Source: Pseudorhizobium banfieldiae (GTDB lineage Bacteria > Pseudomonadota > Alphaproteobacteria > Rhizobiales > Rhizobiaceae). Taken from it: DNA of 64,000 nt. Positions 1 through 11,987 of this stretch are shown here, in pieces. The notes below the pieces were generated by a model. That model saw only the letters and a program-made list of their open reading frames with translations, was not told the origin of the DNA and did not search any database. How positions within the stretch are numbered: the stretch's first letter is position 1; every line of letters begins with the position of its first letter. A program made the position numbers and the translations under genes. Where the stretch lies: contig NZ_FO082820.1 of the NCBI RefSeq assembly GCF_000967425.1, positions 3,961,501-4,025,500 of the forward strand, written 5' to 3'.

Positions 1-786
1 ATCACCTATACGCTGATCGCGCTCTTTCCGGTCTTCCTGACGCTGGTGAACTCGCTGAAGGCACGCAACGCCATCTTCCGCGAGCCGATGGCCCTGCCGA
101 CGCCGAAGACCTTCAGCCTTGTCGGCTACGAGACGGTGCTGAAGCAGGGCGATTTCGTCGGCTATTTCCAGAACAGCCTGATCGTCACTGTCGTCGCGAT
201 CGCGCTGGTCCTGCTGTTCGGTGCCATGGCCGCCTTCGCTCTCTCCGAATATCGCTTCCGCGGCAATACGCTGATGGGTCTTTATCTCGCGCTTGGGATC
301 ATGATCCCGATCCGCCTGGGTACGGTTGCCATCCTGCAGGGCATGGTGGCGACGGGTCTCGTCAATACGCTGACTGCGCTCATCCTCGTCTATACGGCGC
401 AGGGCCTGCCGCTGGCGATCTTCATCCTTTCGGAGTTCATGCGCACCGTTTCCGACGACCTTAAGAATGCCGGGCGCATCGACGGCCTGTCCGAATACGC
501 GATCTTCTTCCGCCTCGTGCTGCCGCTGGTGCGCCCGGCCATGGCGACGGTCGCCGTCTTCACCATGATCCCCATCTGGAACGACCTCTGGTTCCCGCTG
601 ATTCTGGCGCCCGGTGAGGCGACCAAGACGATCACGCTGGGCGCCCAGATGTTCATCGGCCAGTATGTCACCAACTGGAACGCCGTGCTTTCGGCCCTGT
701 CGCTGGCCATCCTGCCGGTGCTGGTCCTCTACGTCATCTTCTCGCGGCAACTGATCCGCGGCATTACCTCCGGAGCAGTGAAGTGA
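1..786 (+). CDS. Sugar ABC transporter permease, MalG-type (5' end outside window)
   Basis: This is an inner-membrane permease of a CUT1-type carbohydrate importer, and 261 residues are visible. The reading frame is open from base 1 with no start, so the N-terminus lies upstream. Hydrophobic segments fill the protein. The cytoplasmic EAA-like loop that docks on the ATPase is visible near bases 455-535 (DLKNAGRIDGLSEYAIF, then RLVLP). Its stop overlaps the GTG start of the oxidoreductase, and an ATPase gene follows, so the three form one operon. A second permease and a binding protein are expected upstream. The substrate cannot be read from sequence. Confidence 0.9.
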   Translation: MTYTLIALFPVFLTLVNSLKARNAIFREPMALPTPKTFSLVGYETVLKQGDFVGYFQNSLIVTVVAIALVLLFGAMAAFALSEYRFRGNTLMGLYLALGIMIPIRLGTVAILQGMVATGLVNTLTALILVYTAQGLPLAIFILSEFMRTVSDDLKNAGRIDGLSEYAIFFRLVLPLVRPAMATVAVFTMIPIWNDLWFPLILAPGEATKTITLGAQMFIGQYVTNWNAVLSALSLAILPVLVLYVIFSRQLIRGITSGAVK

Positions 787-1847
787 ATTCTGGAACCAAT
801 CCCCTCCGCGTCCTCGTCGCCGGCCTCGGCAATATGGGCCGCAGCCATGCGCTCGCCTACCACAACAACCCGGGCTTCGAGATTGTCGGTTTCATCAATC
901 GGTCCGAAGTGGCGCTGCCGGAGGAACTACAGGGCTACACCATCCACCCGTCTTTCCCGGAGGCGCTCGCCGAGCTGAAGCCCGACCTCTGCTCGATCTG
1001 CACCTATTCGGACAGTCATGCCGACTATGCCGTCATGGCCTTCGAGGCGGGATGCCATGTCTTCGTTGAAAAGCCGCTGGCCACGACCGTGGCCGATGCA
1101 GAGCGTGTGGTGGCGGCGGCGAAGGCGGCGGAGCGCAAGCTGGTCATCGGCTACATCCTGCGCCATCACCCGTCGTGGATGCGGCTGATCGAGGAGGCGC
1201 GCAAGCTCGGGCCACCCTACGTTTTCCGCATGAACCTCAACCAGCAGTCCTCGGGCCCGACCTGGGAAACGCACAAGGCGCTGATGCAGACGACCTCGCC
1301 GATCGTCGATTGCGGCGTCCACTATGTCGACGTCATGTGCCAGATCACCGATGCCAAGCCCGTGCAGGTGCGCGGCATGGGCCTGCGCCTTTCCGACGAG
1401 GTGGCGCCTGACATGTATAACTACGGCCACCTGCAGGTGATGTTCGATGACGGTTCGGTCGGCTGGTACGAAGCGGGCTGGGGCCCGATGATCTCCGAGA
1501 CCGCCTTCTTCGTGAAGGACGTGATGTCGCCCAAGGGCTCGGTCTCCATCGTCATGGATCCGAACGCGAAGTCCGACGACATCGACACGCACACCAAGAC
1601 CTCGCTGATCCGGGTTCATACCGCCGAAACGGGCGCGGACGGGAAATTCCTGCGTCCGGACGAAGATCTGGCGATGGCTGGCGAACCGGGTCATCAGGAC
1701 CTTTGCGACATGGAACAGGCCTATGTGCTCAAGGCCATTCGCGAGGATATCGACCTCGACCGCCACATGAACGACGCCGTGCAATCGCTGCGCATCTGCC
1801 TCGCCGCCGATCAGAGCGTGCGGACCGGCGCGCCAGTCATTCTGTAA
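783..1847 (+). CDS. Gfo/Idh/MocA family oxidoreductase
   Basis: This is a predicted NAD(P)-dependent sugar or polyol dehydrogenase of 354 residues, the usual family length. The N-terminal Rossmann fold has the glycine motif GLGNMG near residue 14, and the family EKP motif is seen in [10 protein letters not shown] near residue 95. A C-terminal alpha/beta domain contains CGVHYVDVM. The GTG start at 783 overlaps the stop of the permease gene, which indicates translational coupling. Its place between permease and ATPase of a sugar importer suggests that it oxidises the imported sugar or a derivative. The exact substrate is unknown. Confidence 0.9.
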   Translation: MNSGTNPLRVLVAGLGNMGRSHALAYHNNPGFEIVGFINRSEVALPEELQGYTIHPSFPEALAELKPDLCSICTYSDSHADYAVMAFEAGCHVFVEKPLATTVADAERVVAAAKAAERKLVIGYILRHHPSWMRLIEEARKLGPPYVFRMNLNQQSSGPTWETHKALMQTTSPIVDCGVHYVDVMCQITDAKPVQVRGMGLRLSDEVAPDMYNYGHLQVMFDDGSVGWYEAGWGPMISETAFFVKDVMSPKGSVSIVMDPNAKSDDIDTHTKTSLIRVHTAETGADGKFLRPDEDLAMAGEPGHQDLCDMEQAYVLKAIREDIDLDRHMNDAVQSLRICLAADQSVRTGAPVIL

Positions 1848-1875
1848 TGCCGCCTATCTCGTAAGGACAACGCCA

Positions 1876-2880
<1,005 letters not shown>

Positions 2881-2892
2881 GGTCTGCCGGCG

Positions 2893-4161
2893 CTAGTGCG
2901 CGACGGTGGAGATGACGGTGTTCTCGATGGACCGGCCCACTCGGTTGATCTGTTCGCCATAGGTGCGGCGGGTCTGCGGATCGAACACGGCGATCGGGGC
3001 GCTGACCGTGGCGCTTGCAACTCCGCCAACTGTCTGGGCCGTGCCGAGGGCAATAGCGCCGAGCCGCTCCCCGAGCGCGACATTGGCCGTTGCTATTTCC
3101 TGCCCGGCAAGAAGTCGGGTGCCGATCAGCTGCACGACCTGCGGGCTCTCTGCAAACTTGCCGTGGTTGAGCGGGTCCCCGCTTTCGAGCGCCGTCAGGT
3201 CGATCACCGTGATCCCGGCGTTTTCCAGCTCCGAACGGTAGGGCTCCATGGTCGGATCGATCTGCCCCAGGCGATCGACGCTGCCGGAGATGCGGCGCGA
3301 CAGCTGCAGCGCCCTGTCGTCGCGCGAAACGAACAGGGTAAAATGCGGCCCGTCCCTGCCGATCGTCCGGAACTGCTGGGCGAAGACATCGACGTCGAGA
3401 TCGGGCGAGGCGAGGATGATGTTGCTGATCTTCGGTTCGACGCGACCCTCGCGGATCGCCATCTGGCGCAGTGCCTCCACGGTCAGCCACGAGCCCATGG
3501 AATGGGCAAGCACCACGACATCGGCCACCTGCGGATCGTCGGCGATCTGGTCGAGCACGCGCTCCAACGCGTCGCGCGAATAATTGGCGCTTTCCTTGTC
3601 GTAGTTGTAGCCGAAGATCGAGGCGCGAGACGGCCAGGTGAACAGCACGGGCGCCGCATCGGCCTTGGAATCATGCACGATCTGGGCAAAGCGGTAGACG
3701 GCTTCCTCGTAGCGGTTGTTGAAACCGTGGACGAAGACGAGCACCCGCTTGGTGGGCGGCAGGTGCTGCGAGAGCCAGCGATTGGCGCCCGTCTCGGTCG
3801 AGACCGGCTCGACCCGCACGGTGGCGAATTCCTTCGCCGGGTCCGGCGGCAGGCGCTTCGGCCACTGCACCTCGCCGATCTCGCGATTGGCATCGGGCGG
3901 AATGGAGACGGTGATGGCGGTGGCCTCGAGATCGCGCCCACGCTCGCCGGAAAACAGGATGCCCGGTTCCCTGGAGGGCTGGCGCGTCGTCGCAACGAAG
4001 ATGTCGACTTCCTTCCCGGGCGCTGCCGCAGACGCCGTCGGGATCATCACCCCTTCCGGCCGCCCCGCACAGCCGGCAAGGCTCAAGGCGAGAAGAAGGG
4101 GGAGAAACGCTGCCCGCAGGCGACGTGGAGGATGAGCGGCGCCGGTGATCATGCGGCCCAT
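2893..4161 (-). CDS. Alpha/beta hydrolase, DUF900-type, predicted lipoprotein
   Basis: This 422-residue protein belongs to the DUF900 group of serine hydrolases with unknown substrate. A signal peptide ends in the lipobox-like LSLAGC near residue 30, so it is probably a lipoprotein. The oxyanion region is VFVHGFNNRYEEAV and the nucleophile elbow is AHSMGS, with Ser as nucleophile. A conserved FTWPS motif precedes it. The start at 4161 is the longest; ATG at 4152 is an alternative. It converges on the sugar ABC operon with a 12-base gap and is transcribed away from the tRNA region. Function beyond esterase or lipase chemistry is not inferable. Confidence 0.82.
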   Translation of the reverse strand: MGRMITGAAHPPRRLRAAFLPLLLALSLAGCAGRPEGVMIPTASAAAPGKEVDIFVATTRQPSREPGILFSGERGRDLEATAITVSIPPDANREIGEVQWPKRLPPDPAKEFATVRVEPVSTETGANRWLSQHLPPTKRVLVFVHGFNNRYEEAVYRFAQIVHDSKADAAPVLFTWPSRASIFGYNYDKESANYSRDALERVLDQIADDPQVADVVVLAHSMGSWLTVEALRQMAIREGRVEPKISNIILASPDLDVDVFAQQFRTIGRDGPHFTLFVSRDDRALQLSRRISGSVDRLGQIDPTMEPYRSELENAGITVIDLTALESGDPLNHGKFAESPQVVQLIGTRLLAGQEIATANVALGERLGAIALGTAQTVGGVASATVSAPIAVFDPQTRRTYGEQINRVGRSIENTVISTVAH

Positions 4162-4269
4162 TCAGCGGGATTGGGGGTGGATGTCAATTGCGGAGGGTGG
4201 CGGGCGCCAAAGTCCCGACGGGCGAGGACTCTCGTTGAGAGCGCAACCTGAAGTGAGATGGGAAGATTT

Positions 4270-4345
<76 letters not shown>

Positions 4346-4452
4346 ATCAGGGTGGTCCGGCCTGGTGTCCGGTCCTGGGAACTCGAGGCGTGTCGCCCGG
4401 AGTGGCGGCTTCTTACTTCCGGTTGTTCGAGAGTGCAAGCCGTAAATTCGTA

Positions 4453-4481
4453 GCCCGGCGAAATTTGTCGATCCGCCGGGC
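4453..4481. repeat. 8-bp inverted repeat after the acidic-protein gene
   Basis: GCCCGGCG and CGCCGGGC flank a 13-base AT-rich loop, just downstream of the stop of the acidic protein gene on the minus strand. It could act as a weak terminator, but no T-run follows on either strand. Confidence 0.4.
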
Positions 4482-4494
4482 AGTTGCTGGTGGA

Positions 4495-4881
4495 TCAGAC
4501 TTCGTCGTCGTCGCCGGTGACGCCGATGATGCCGCTCATGTCGTCATCGTCGTCGTCTTCGTCGGCTTCCAGGAAGGTGTCGTCGTCGTCGTCGCCTTCG
4601 ATCTCGACGTCGTCATCGCCCATATCGGGAAGATCGTCGCCGCTGTTATCGTCGCTGTCGTCATTCGAGACCAGTTCGACATCCGTGTTCTCGGTGTCGA
4701 CTTCCTGGATCTCCTCTTCCTCGGCCTGTTCCATCTTCATCTGAGCCGTGTTCTCCTCGAAGAAGGAGAGCGGCCAGGATTTGCCGGTATAGGGAGAGAC
4801 GACCGGGTCGCGGTTGAGGTCGTAGAACTTCTTGCCGGTATCCGGGTCGGTACGTTTGGTTCCGAGTTCCGCTTTTGCCAC
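4495..4881 (-). CDS. Acidic TIGR02300-family protein of unknown function
   Basis: This 128-residue protein has a conserved N-terminal part (AELGTKRTDPDTGKKFYDLN, followed by a region ending in PLSFFE) and a very acidic tail with long Asp runs. That pattern fits the alphaproteobacterial TIGR02300 family, whose role is unknown. I chose GTG at 4881 because GAGG lies eight bases upstream and the protein then begins VAKAELGTKR, as in the family. A frame extension of ten residues upstream is open but has no ribosome site. A good promoter lies at 4963-4991. It is followed by tRNA-Ala. Confidence 0.85.
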   Translation of the reverse strand: MAKAELGTKRTDPDTGKKFYDLNRDPVVSPYTGKSWPLSFFEENTAQMKMEQAEEEEIQEVDTENTDVELVSNDDSDDNSGDDLPDMGDDDVEIEGDDDDDTFLEADEDDDDDDMSGIIGVTGDDDEV

Positions 4882-4962
4882 TGTGAAAGCCTCGTGAGTC
4901 TGGCCGATCAAGTCGGCTTGGCCGCCGGAGCGGCTGTCAACGGGTGAGAAACTAAGCCGGTC

Positions 4963-4991
4963 CCCATAAGGCCTGCGCTCTTTTCTGTCAA
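4963..4991 (-). promoter_or_regulatory. Sigma-70-type promoter for the acidic protein gene
   Basis: On the minus strand TTGACA is followed by exactly 17 bases and TATGGG. The start codon is about 80 bases downstream. The match to the -35 consensus is perfect and the -10 is partial. Confidence 0.55.
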
Positions 4992-5032
4992 AGGTAAACT
5001 TGACCGCCCGTCACGCCAAATTAGCCGGATGA

Positions 5033-6462
<1,430 letters not shown>

Positions 6463-6463
<1 letters not shown>

Positions 6464-7098
6464 TGGGCTTCGTCATCGCCATCGACGGACCGGCGGCAGC
6501 TGGCAAGGGAACGCTCTCGCGCCGGATCGCCAAAACCTACGGCTTTCAGCACCTCGACACCGGGCTCACCTACCGCGCCACTGCCAAGGCACTCCTCGAT
6601 GCCGGCCTGCCGCTCGACGACGAAGAGGTGGCGGAAAGGATGGCGCGCGAGCTGCATCTCGGAGGCCTGGATCGGTCCGTCCTGTCGCGCCACGAGATCG
6701 GCGAGGCGGCGTCGAAGATCGCGGTCATGCCTTCCGTGCGTCGTGCGCTGGTCGAGGCGCAGCAGGCCTTTTCGCGGCGCGAGCCGGGAACGGTGCTCGA
6801 CGGCCGCGATATCGGCACCGTCGTCTGCCCGGACGCGCCGGTGAAGCTCTACGTCACGGCCTCCTCGGAAGTGCGCGCAAAACGGCGCTTCGACGAAATC
6901 ATCGCCGGCGGCGGCGAGGCGGATTTCGGGGCGATCTTCGCCGACGTGAAGAAGCGCGATGAACGGGATATGGGTCGCGCAGACAGTCCCTTGAGACCCG
7001 CGGACGATGCGCACTTGCTTGATACTTCGGAAATGAGTATAGAAGCCGCGTTTCAGGCCGCGAAGAGCCTTATCGACGCTGCCTTGAATAAAGATTGA
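6463..7098 (+). CDS. cmk: Cytidylate kinase
   Basis: This enzyme phosphorylates CMP and dCMP to the diphosphates. The 211-residue protein begins with the nucleotide-binding loop [19 protein letters not shown], and has the [10 protein letters not shown] motif and the [18 protein letters not shown] motif of bacterial CMP kinases. The start codon overlaps the aroA stop. The aroA-cmk-rpsA order is common in Proteobacteria and the close coupling suggests one operon. Nothing unusual is seen. Confidence 0.96.
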
Positions 7099-7248
7099 CG
7101 ACCTGCCGGTGAGTCGGCACGTCAGACTAGCTCGCAGATCAGTCCTTGCGCCGGATTGCCTCCAAGATGAGGCGGACTGACTTCGAGCGTGTTCAACACG
7201 AACCCCCGGCGCATATGTGTCCTTGAACGGACACTCTCAGGAGATTTC

Positions 7249-8955
7249 ATGGCAGTATCTAACCCCACGCGGGAGGACTTCGCGTCGCTCCTCGAAGAAT
7301 CCTTCGCACAGACCGATCTGGCCGAAGGCTATGTGACCAAGGGTCTGGTCACAGCGATCGAAAAGGACATGGCTGTTGTCGACGTCGGCCTCAAGGTCGA
7401 AGGTCGCATCGCGCTGAAGGAATTCGGCGTCAAGGGCAAGGACGGTTCGCTGAAGGTCGGCGACGAAGTCGAAGTCTATGTCGAGCGCATCGAAAATGCT
7501 CTCGGCGAAGCTGTTCTGTCGCGCGAGAAGGCTCGCCGCGAAGAAAGCTGGGTCAAGCTGGAAGCCAAGTTCGAAGCCGGCGAGCGCGTCGAAGGCATCA
7601 TCTTCAACCAGGTCAAGGGTGGCTTCACCGTCGATCTGGATGGCGCCGTGGCCTTCCTGCCGCGTTCGCAGGTCGACATCCGTCCGATCCGCGACGTCAC
7701 CCCGCTGATGCACAACCCGCAGCCCTTCGAAATCCTCAAGATGGACAAGCGTCGCGGCAACATCGTTGTTTCGCGCCGTACGGTTCTCGAAGAGTCCCGT
7801 GCCGAGCAGCGTTCTGAAATCGTTCAGAACCTCGAAGAAGGCCAGGTTGTTGACGGCGTCGTCAAGAACATCACCGATTACGGTGCGTTCGTTGACCTCG
7901 GCGGCATCGACGGCCTGCTGCACGTTACCGACATGGCCTGGCGCCGCGTCAATCATCCGTCGGAAATCCTGTCCATTGGCCAGTCGGTCAAGGTTCAGAT
8001 CATCCGCATCAACCAGGAAACCCACCGCATCTCGCTCGGCATGAAGCAGCTCGAGTCGGATCCGTGGGATGGCATCGCGGCCAAGTACCCGATCGGCAAG
8101 AAGATCTCCGGTACGGTCACGAACATCACCGACTACGGTGCGTTCGTTGAGCTGGAGCCGGGCATCGAAGGCCTGATCCACATCTCCGAGATGTCCTGGA
8201 CCAAGAAGAACGTACACCCCGGCAAGATCCTGTCCACGACGCAGGATGTCGATGTTGTCGTTCTCGAAGTCGATCCGTCAAAGCGCCGTATCTCGCTCGG
8301 TCTCAAGCAGACCCTCGAGAACCCATGGCAGGCATTTGCCTTCAGCCATCCGGCCGGCACTGAAGTCGAAGGCGAAGTCAAGAACAAGACCGAGTTCGGC
8401 CTGTTCATCGGCCTCGAAGGCGACGTTGACGGCATGGTCCACCTCTCCGACCTCGACTGGAACCGTCCGGGCGAGCAGGTTATCGAGGAGTACAACAAGG
8501 GCGACGTCGTCAAGGCTGTCGTTCTCGATGTGGACGTCGAGAAGGAGCGTATTTCGCTCGGCATCAAGCAGCTCGGTAAGGATGCAGTCGGCGATGCCGC
8601 TGCTTCGGGCGAACTGCGCAAGAACGCTGTCGTTTCGTGCGAAGTCATCGCCGTCAACGACGGTGGCGTCGAAGTGAAGCTCGTGAACCACGAAGACATC
8701 ACCTCGTTCATCCGCCGCAACGACCTGGCACGCGATCGCGACGATCAGCGTCCGGAGCGCTTCTCGGTCGGCCAGGTGTTCGACGCACGCGTCACCAACT
8801 TCTCCAAGAAGGACCGCAAGGTCATGCTGTCGATCAAGGCTCTCGAGATCGCAGAAGAGAAGGAAGCTGTTGCTCAGTTCGGTTCGTCCGACTCGGGCGC
8901 ATCGCTCGGCGACATCCTCGGCGCGGCTCTCAAGAACCGCGGCAACAACGAGTAA
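7249..8955 (+). CDS. rpsA: 30S ribosomal protein S1
   Basis: This protein binds mRNA on the 30S subunit and helps initiation. It has 568 residues and six S1-type OB-fold repeats, for example two copies of NITDYGAFV near residues 205 and 290 and the later NKTEFGLFIGLEGDVDGMVH. Codon use is biased to GTC, CTC and AAG, as expected for high expression. I chose ATG 7249 because TCAGGAGA precedes it; the frame is open 60 bases further upstream without a ribosome site. The 150-base leader (7099-7248) holds only short inverted repeats, possibly for autoregulation. A strong terminator follows. Confidence 0.97.
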   Translation: MAVSNPTREDFASLLEESFAQTDLAEGYVTKGLVTAIEKDMAVVDVGLKVEGRIALKEFGVKGKDGSLKVGDEVEVYVERIENALGEAVLSREKARREESWVKLEAKFEAGERVEGIIFNQVKGGFTVDLDGAVAFLPRSQVDIRPIRDVTPLMHNPQPFEILKMDKRRGNIVVSRRTVLEESRAEQRSEIVQNLEEGQVVDGVVKNITDYGAFVDLGGIDGLLHVTDMAWRRVNHPSEILSIGQSVKVQIIRINQETHRISLGMKQLESDPWDGIAAKYPIGKKISGTVTNITDYGAFVELEPGIEGLIHISEMSWTKKNVHPGKILSTTQDVDVVVLEVDPSKRRISLGLKQTLENPWQAFAFSHPAGTEVEGEVKNKTEFGLFIGLEGDVDGMVHLSDLDWNRPGEQVIEEYNKGDVVKAVVLDVDVEKERISLGIKQLGKDAVGDAAASGELRKNAVVSCEVIAVNDGGVEVKLVNHEDITSFIRRNDLARDRDDQRPERFSVGQVFDARVTNFSKKDRKVMLSIKALEIAEEKEAVAQFGSSDSGASLGDILGAALKNRGNNE

Positions 8956-8977
8956 TCGCTGTTTCCGAAGACACCAA

Positions 8978-9008
8978 GGCCGCCGGATGCAAGTCCGGCG
9001 GCCTTTTT
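8978..9008 (+). terminator. Intrinsic terminator of rpsA
   Basis: A perfect 10-bp stem, GGCCGCCGGA with TCCGGCGGCC, closes a 6-base loop and is followed by TTTTT. It begins 22 bases after the rpsA stop. Confidence 0.93.
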
Positions 9009-9030
9009 CATTATGGGTTGGGCTCCTGCT

Positions 9031-10674
9031 TCAGGTCAGGTCGGCCATACGCCAGTACAGATCCTGAGCATGGTCTGAAAGCTCGTCGCCTGGCACCGCC
9101 TCCCCGTCGTCGTCTTCGGGCGAGGGATCGTCCGCCGGATCGCCTTGCCCGCCCTGCGCATCTCGATGAGACGATCGACGGCCACCGTCCTCATCGATGG
9201 GCGAGACCCTTTCGACGTCGCGTTCTTCCTCATCCGGCGCCCGGGGCGCTGGCGGATAGGTCACCAGGACCTGGGCCAGACCTTCGCGTGCCAGCATGGG
9301 TGCTGCCAGAATATATGCGGCCGGATCGGCCACCAGATGGGGAGCCGCAGAGAAGTTGGCCGTCACCTTGTTGCCCGACGCCGGCGCGGGGGCTGGAAGA
9401 GCGTTTTCGATGTCTACCGTGCGTACCGCGGTTGCCTCGCCCGATTGCATCAAGGGTGAGGCAGGCACTGGGCGGGCAATCGGGGTCGCGCCGTCCTCGG
9501 CCGACTGTTCTGCCTGGACAGGAGCAAGGACCTGGGGCACCGGCGCCTTGCTGGCGCCTGTGCTCTCCGACGGGGAGCCGCCCGACGCGGAATTCTGGAA
9601 CAGGACGTCTTGTATTAACCTGTTCTTCGGATCCTCCACCGCCCTTTGGGCGAAGCGTGCCAGCGCGGGGGCGTCATAGATGACGGGCGTTCCTATGCTG
9701 GCGGCCGTTGTTGCCGAACGCGGCTCACCAACCATCTCTGCGCGGCTGGAGAGAGATTTTTCCGTGGCCACGGGGCTCCCGCCGGCTCTTGTTTCCGCCG
9801 ATACTGGCAGTTCGGGGGATCGGGCTGCGAGCGGAGTGTGATCCGGATCGGGACCATCAAGCTGCAGCGGAGACATGCCGCCGCGCGTGATCGGCTGTGC
9901 CGGTTCCTGTGGTCTCGGCAAAGAAACACGGGCGTCTTCTCCTCCTTCCGCAACCGCTCCTGGAGCGGGAGGTGCCGCCGTGACGGCGCTCGTAGGGGAG
10001 GTCGGACCAGCAATGGCAGCGGCTGCGGCTTCCCCGGCGGGAGCTGTCGGCATTGCGGGAGGCCTTTGATCGCCTCCGGCGGCTTTCGCAGGAAGCTCGG
10101 CTGGCGCTGGAGCCGCGCCTGTCGCCGGGGTGCGAACCGCGGCAGAAGCGGGAGAAGCGGAAGAGGCCACTGCAGCGTCGTTCTGGCGGTAGGAACTGAC
10201 GACGGCACGGGTCGCCGGGTCGCGATCGGCTGCCGGTGCGCTTTCCAGGTAGGCGGTGAGGCGTGCCGCCTCCGGCCCAAGCGGATTGTTCAGGATTTCG
10301 GTGAGGATGCGAAGCGTGACGCCGCGTACAAGCAGGGCGATGCTTTGCTCCAGAGCGGCCCGCTGCGACGGGCTCAGCGACTTCAGGGCTTCCGCCAGCC
10401 GGTTTGCATAGTCGACGAGGCCTTCCCCTTCGCGTCGGCTGATCTTCAGGAAGCTCCCAATGGTCTCGGCGAAGATGGAAAGGCCCTGTGCCAGCTGCAC
10501 CTGGCCGGACAGGGAAAGGATGTCGATCCGACCGCCGCCCAGGAGGTTTACAGGTAAAGGGGTCGTGGCAGCTGAAACGCCAGAGGTGGCGGCGAGCGAG
10601 GCGCGCATCGCCTGCCGGCCCGCATCCTGATAGTCGACAGAGGCGCTCAACGCGGCGCCGATAGGCGGCAGCAT
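9031..10674 (-). CDS. Hypothetical protein, Ala/Pro-rich, 547 residues
   Basis: I do not recognise this gene. The first 150 residues look folded: a mainly helical region with SGQVQLAQGLSIFAETIGSF and a long helix around LRILTEILNNPLGPEAARL. From about residue 170 to 480 it is low-complexity Ala/Pro/Thr/Ser. The C-terminus is acidic and ends in a short helix (HAQDLYWRMADL). No signal peptide or membrane segment is clear. I chose ATG 10674 because GGAG is six bases upstream. The architecture superficially recalls FliK-type proteins, but the FliK C-terminal core is not visible. It lies downstream of another unknown gene on the same strand. Confidence 0.6.
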   Translation of the reverse strand: MLPPIGAALSASVDYQDAGRQAMRASLAATSGVSAATTPLPVNLLGGGRIDILSLSGQVQLAQGLSIFAETIGSFLKISRREGEGLVDYANRLAEALKSLSPSQRAALEQSIALLVRGVTLRILTEILNNPLGPEAARLTAYLESAPAADRDPATRAVVSSYRQNDAAVASSASPASAAVRTPATGAAPAPAELPAKAAGGDQRPPAMPTAPAGEAAAAAIAGPTSPTSAVTAAPPAPGAVAEGGEDARVSLPRPQEPAQPITRGGMSPLQLDGPDPDHTPLAARSPELPVSAETRAGGSPVATEKSLSSRAEMVGEPRSATTAASIGTPVIYDAPALARFAQRAVEDPKNRLIQDVLFQNSASGGSPSESTGASKAPVPQVLAPVQAEQSAEDGATPIARPVPASPLMQSGEATAVRTVDIENALPAPAPASGNKVTANFSAAPHLVADPAAYILAAPMLAREGLAQVLVTYPPAPRAPDEEERDVERVSPIDEDGGRRSSHRDAQGGQGDPADDPSPEDDDGEAVPGDELSDHAQDLYWRMADLT

Positions 10675-10807
10675 GACCTGCTCCATGTCTTCGCGGTGGG
10701 CTAGACAGATCGGCTACTGCGGTTCAGTGTTTTCGCAACGTACGGCGCTGCGGCCGCGACGCCTCATGGCGCCACCTTTGCCGATTGATTGACTAGAATG
10801 CGACCAA

Positions 10808-10832
10808 GGTCGTTAAGATTTCCTTAACGACC
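10808..10832. repeat. Perfect 9-bp inverted repeat
   Basis: GGTCGTTAA and TTAACGACC flank GATTTCC between two unknown genes on the minus strand. There is no T-run, so it may be an operator or processing site rather than a terminator. Confidence 0.5.
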
Positions 10833-10869
10833 AAACCGACGGAAAGCGCCTTGCCTTCACGGTCGCGGG

Positions 10870-11892
10870 CTACGCCGCGAACTTTCTCTTCAGGAGTTCA
10901 TAGAGCCCGACATCGTCGACGAAGATCGGTAGAACAGGGGCGGCGTTCGCTGCGACGAGCGCCATCTCCTCGATCGCCTCAGCCGTCTGTTCTGTCTGCT
11001 CTTCCTGCTCGAGGGCGCCGGACTCCTCCGAAGGGATCTCAAGCGGCTCCTCCGCTGTGGGCCCGACATCGGCCCTCTTCGCCTGCTCCGCATTCGCTCC
11101 CAGGATCAGGATCAGTTCGGCGCCAGAGGCGGCGGCGTCTGCCTTCGGCTCGCCGATCTCCTCCGGCTTCACAGCATTGTCGTTCTGGGCCGACACGACG
11201 TCCTGCATGTCCTGGACATCTTCCAGCTTTTCGGAGGCTTCCAGGGCCTGGATATCCTTCTGCCGTTCTGCCCGCGTTTGGGCATCCTCGACACGGGTCG
11301 GATCATATCCCTGCGGCCCGAGCTTCAGCTCTTCCAGTGTCTTAGGATCGGCGACATCCTCAAGGCGCTGAAGGACCCGGGCCACGTCGAATGCCGCCCC
11401 GCCACCGTTGGCGGCTGCCGCAAGCCCTTCTAGAAGGCGTGCGTTGTCGTCACCATAGGGGTTCTTGATCGCCGCGATGACAGTCGCGAGAGAAACGCCG
11501 GCCGCCTTCAACCCGAGTTCGTCTTCAAGCTTGGAGATCGCGGTCTGATCGAGGCCGAGCTGCTTGATTGCTTCTTCGATTGCTCGTCCAAGGGAGAAGT
11601 TCGACCGGTCTTCCTCAAGGTCGATGCCGAGCTTCGCTGCCAACCGCTCGGTCAGCTTCAGCTTCAGCTCGTTTGCATCCACATTGTTGATGCCGAACAA
11701 TGCCTCGGCCATCTTGTCCCGTGCGCGCCGTGCGTCGATGCTCGCGCTGACCTGGGCCTCGACGACGGGGTCTCGTTTCTCGCCGCTCGCCTTCTCCTGG
11801 TCATCCCGGCGCCGCTCTTCGATGCTGTCGAGCGTCGCCTGCATGACATTCGTCGCCGCGAGCCCCGCCGTCTGCTGCGTCGGAAAAAGCAT
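10870..11892 (-). CDS. Hypothetical protein, helical, acidic C-terminus
   Basis: I do not recognise this 340-residue protein. It is almost entirely predicted helix and highly charged. An Ala/Gln-rich start (MLFPTQQTAGLAATNVMQAT) is followed by a helical region with LTERLAAKLGIDLEEDRSNF, a second helical part around residues 130-190, and a Glu-rich low-complexity stretch before a short hydrophobic end. No signal peptide is obvious. The start is uncertain: ATG 11892 has GGTGGGA close upstream and TTG 11913 is possible. It is transcribed towards the next unknown gene with a 195-base gap that holds an inverted repeat. Confidence 0.62.
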   Translation of the reverse strand: MLFPTQQTAGLAATNVMQATLDSIEERRRDDQEKASGEKRDPVVEAQVSASIDARRARDKMAEALFGINNVDANELKLKLTERLAAKLGIDLEEDRSNFSLGRAIEEAIKQLGLDQTAISKLEDELGLKAAGVSLATVIAAIKNPYGDDNARLLEGLAAAANGGGAAFDVARVLQRLEDVADPKTLEELKLGPQGYDPTRVEDAQTRAERQKDIQALEASEKLEDVQDMQDVVSAQNDNAVKPEEIGEPKADAAASGAELILILGANAEQAKRADVGPTAEEPLEIPSEESGALEQEEQTEQTAEAIEEMALVAANAAPVLPIFVDDVGLYELLKRKFAA

Positions 11893-11987
11893 GATCCCAC
11901 CGAGATGACCCAATCGCCGCCGAGGCTAGGGCAGAGTGGTTAATGCGCGGATAATGATGATGAGCAGGCTTTTACGAACAAGGCGCA

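Noticed and set aside
4500..4650. GTCGTC-rich stretch that looks like a simple repeat
   Set aside because: It encodes the Asp-rich tail of the acidic TIGR02300-type protein.
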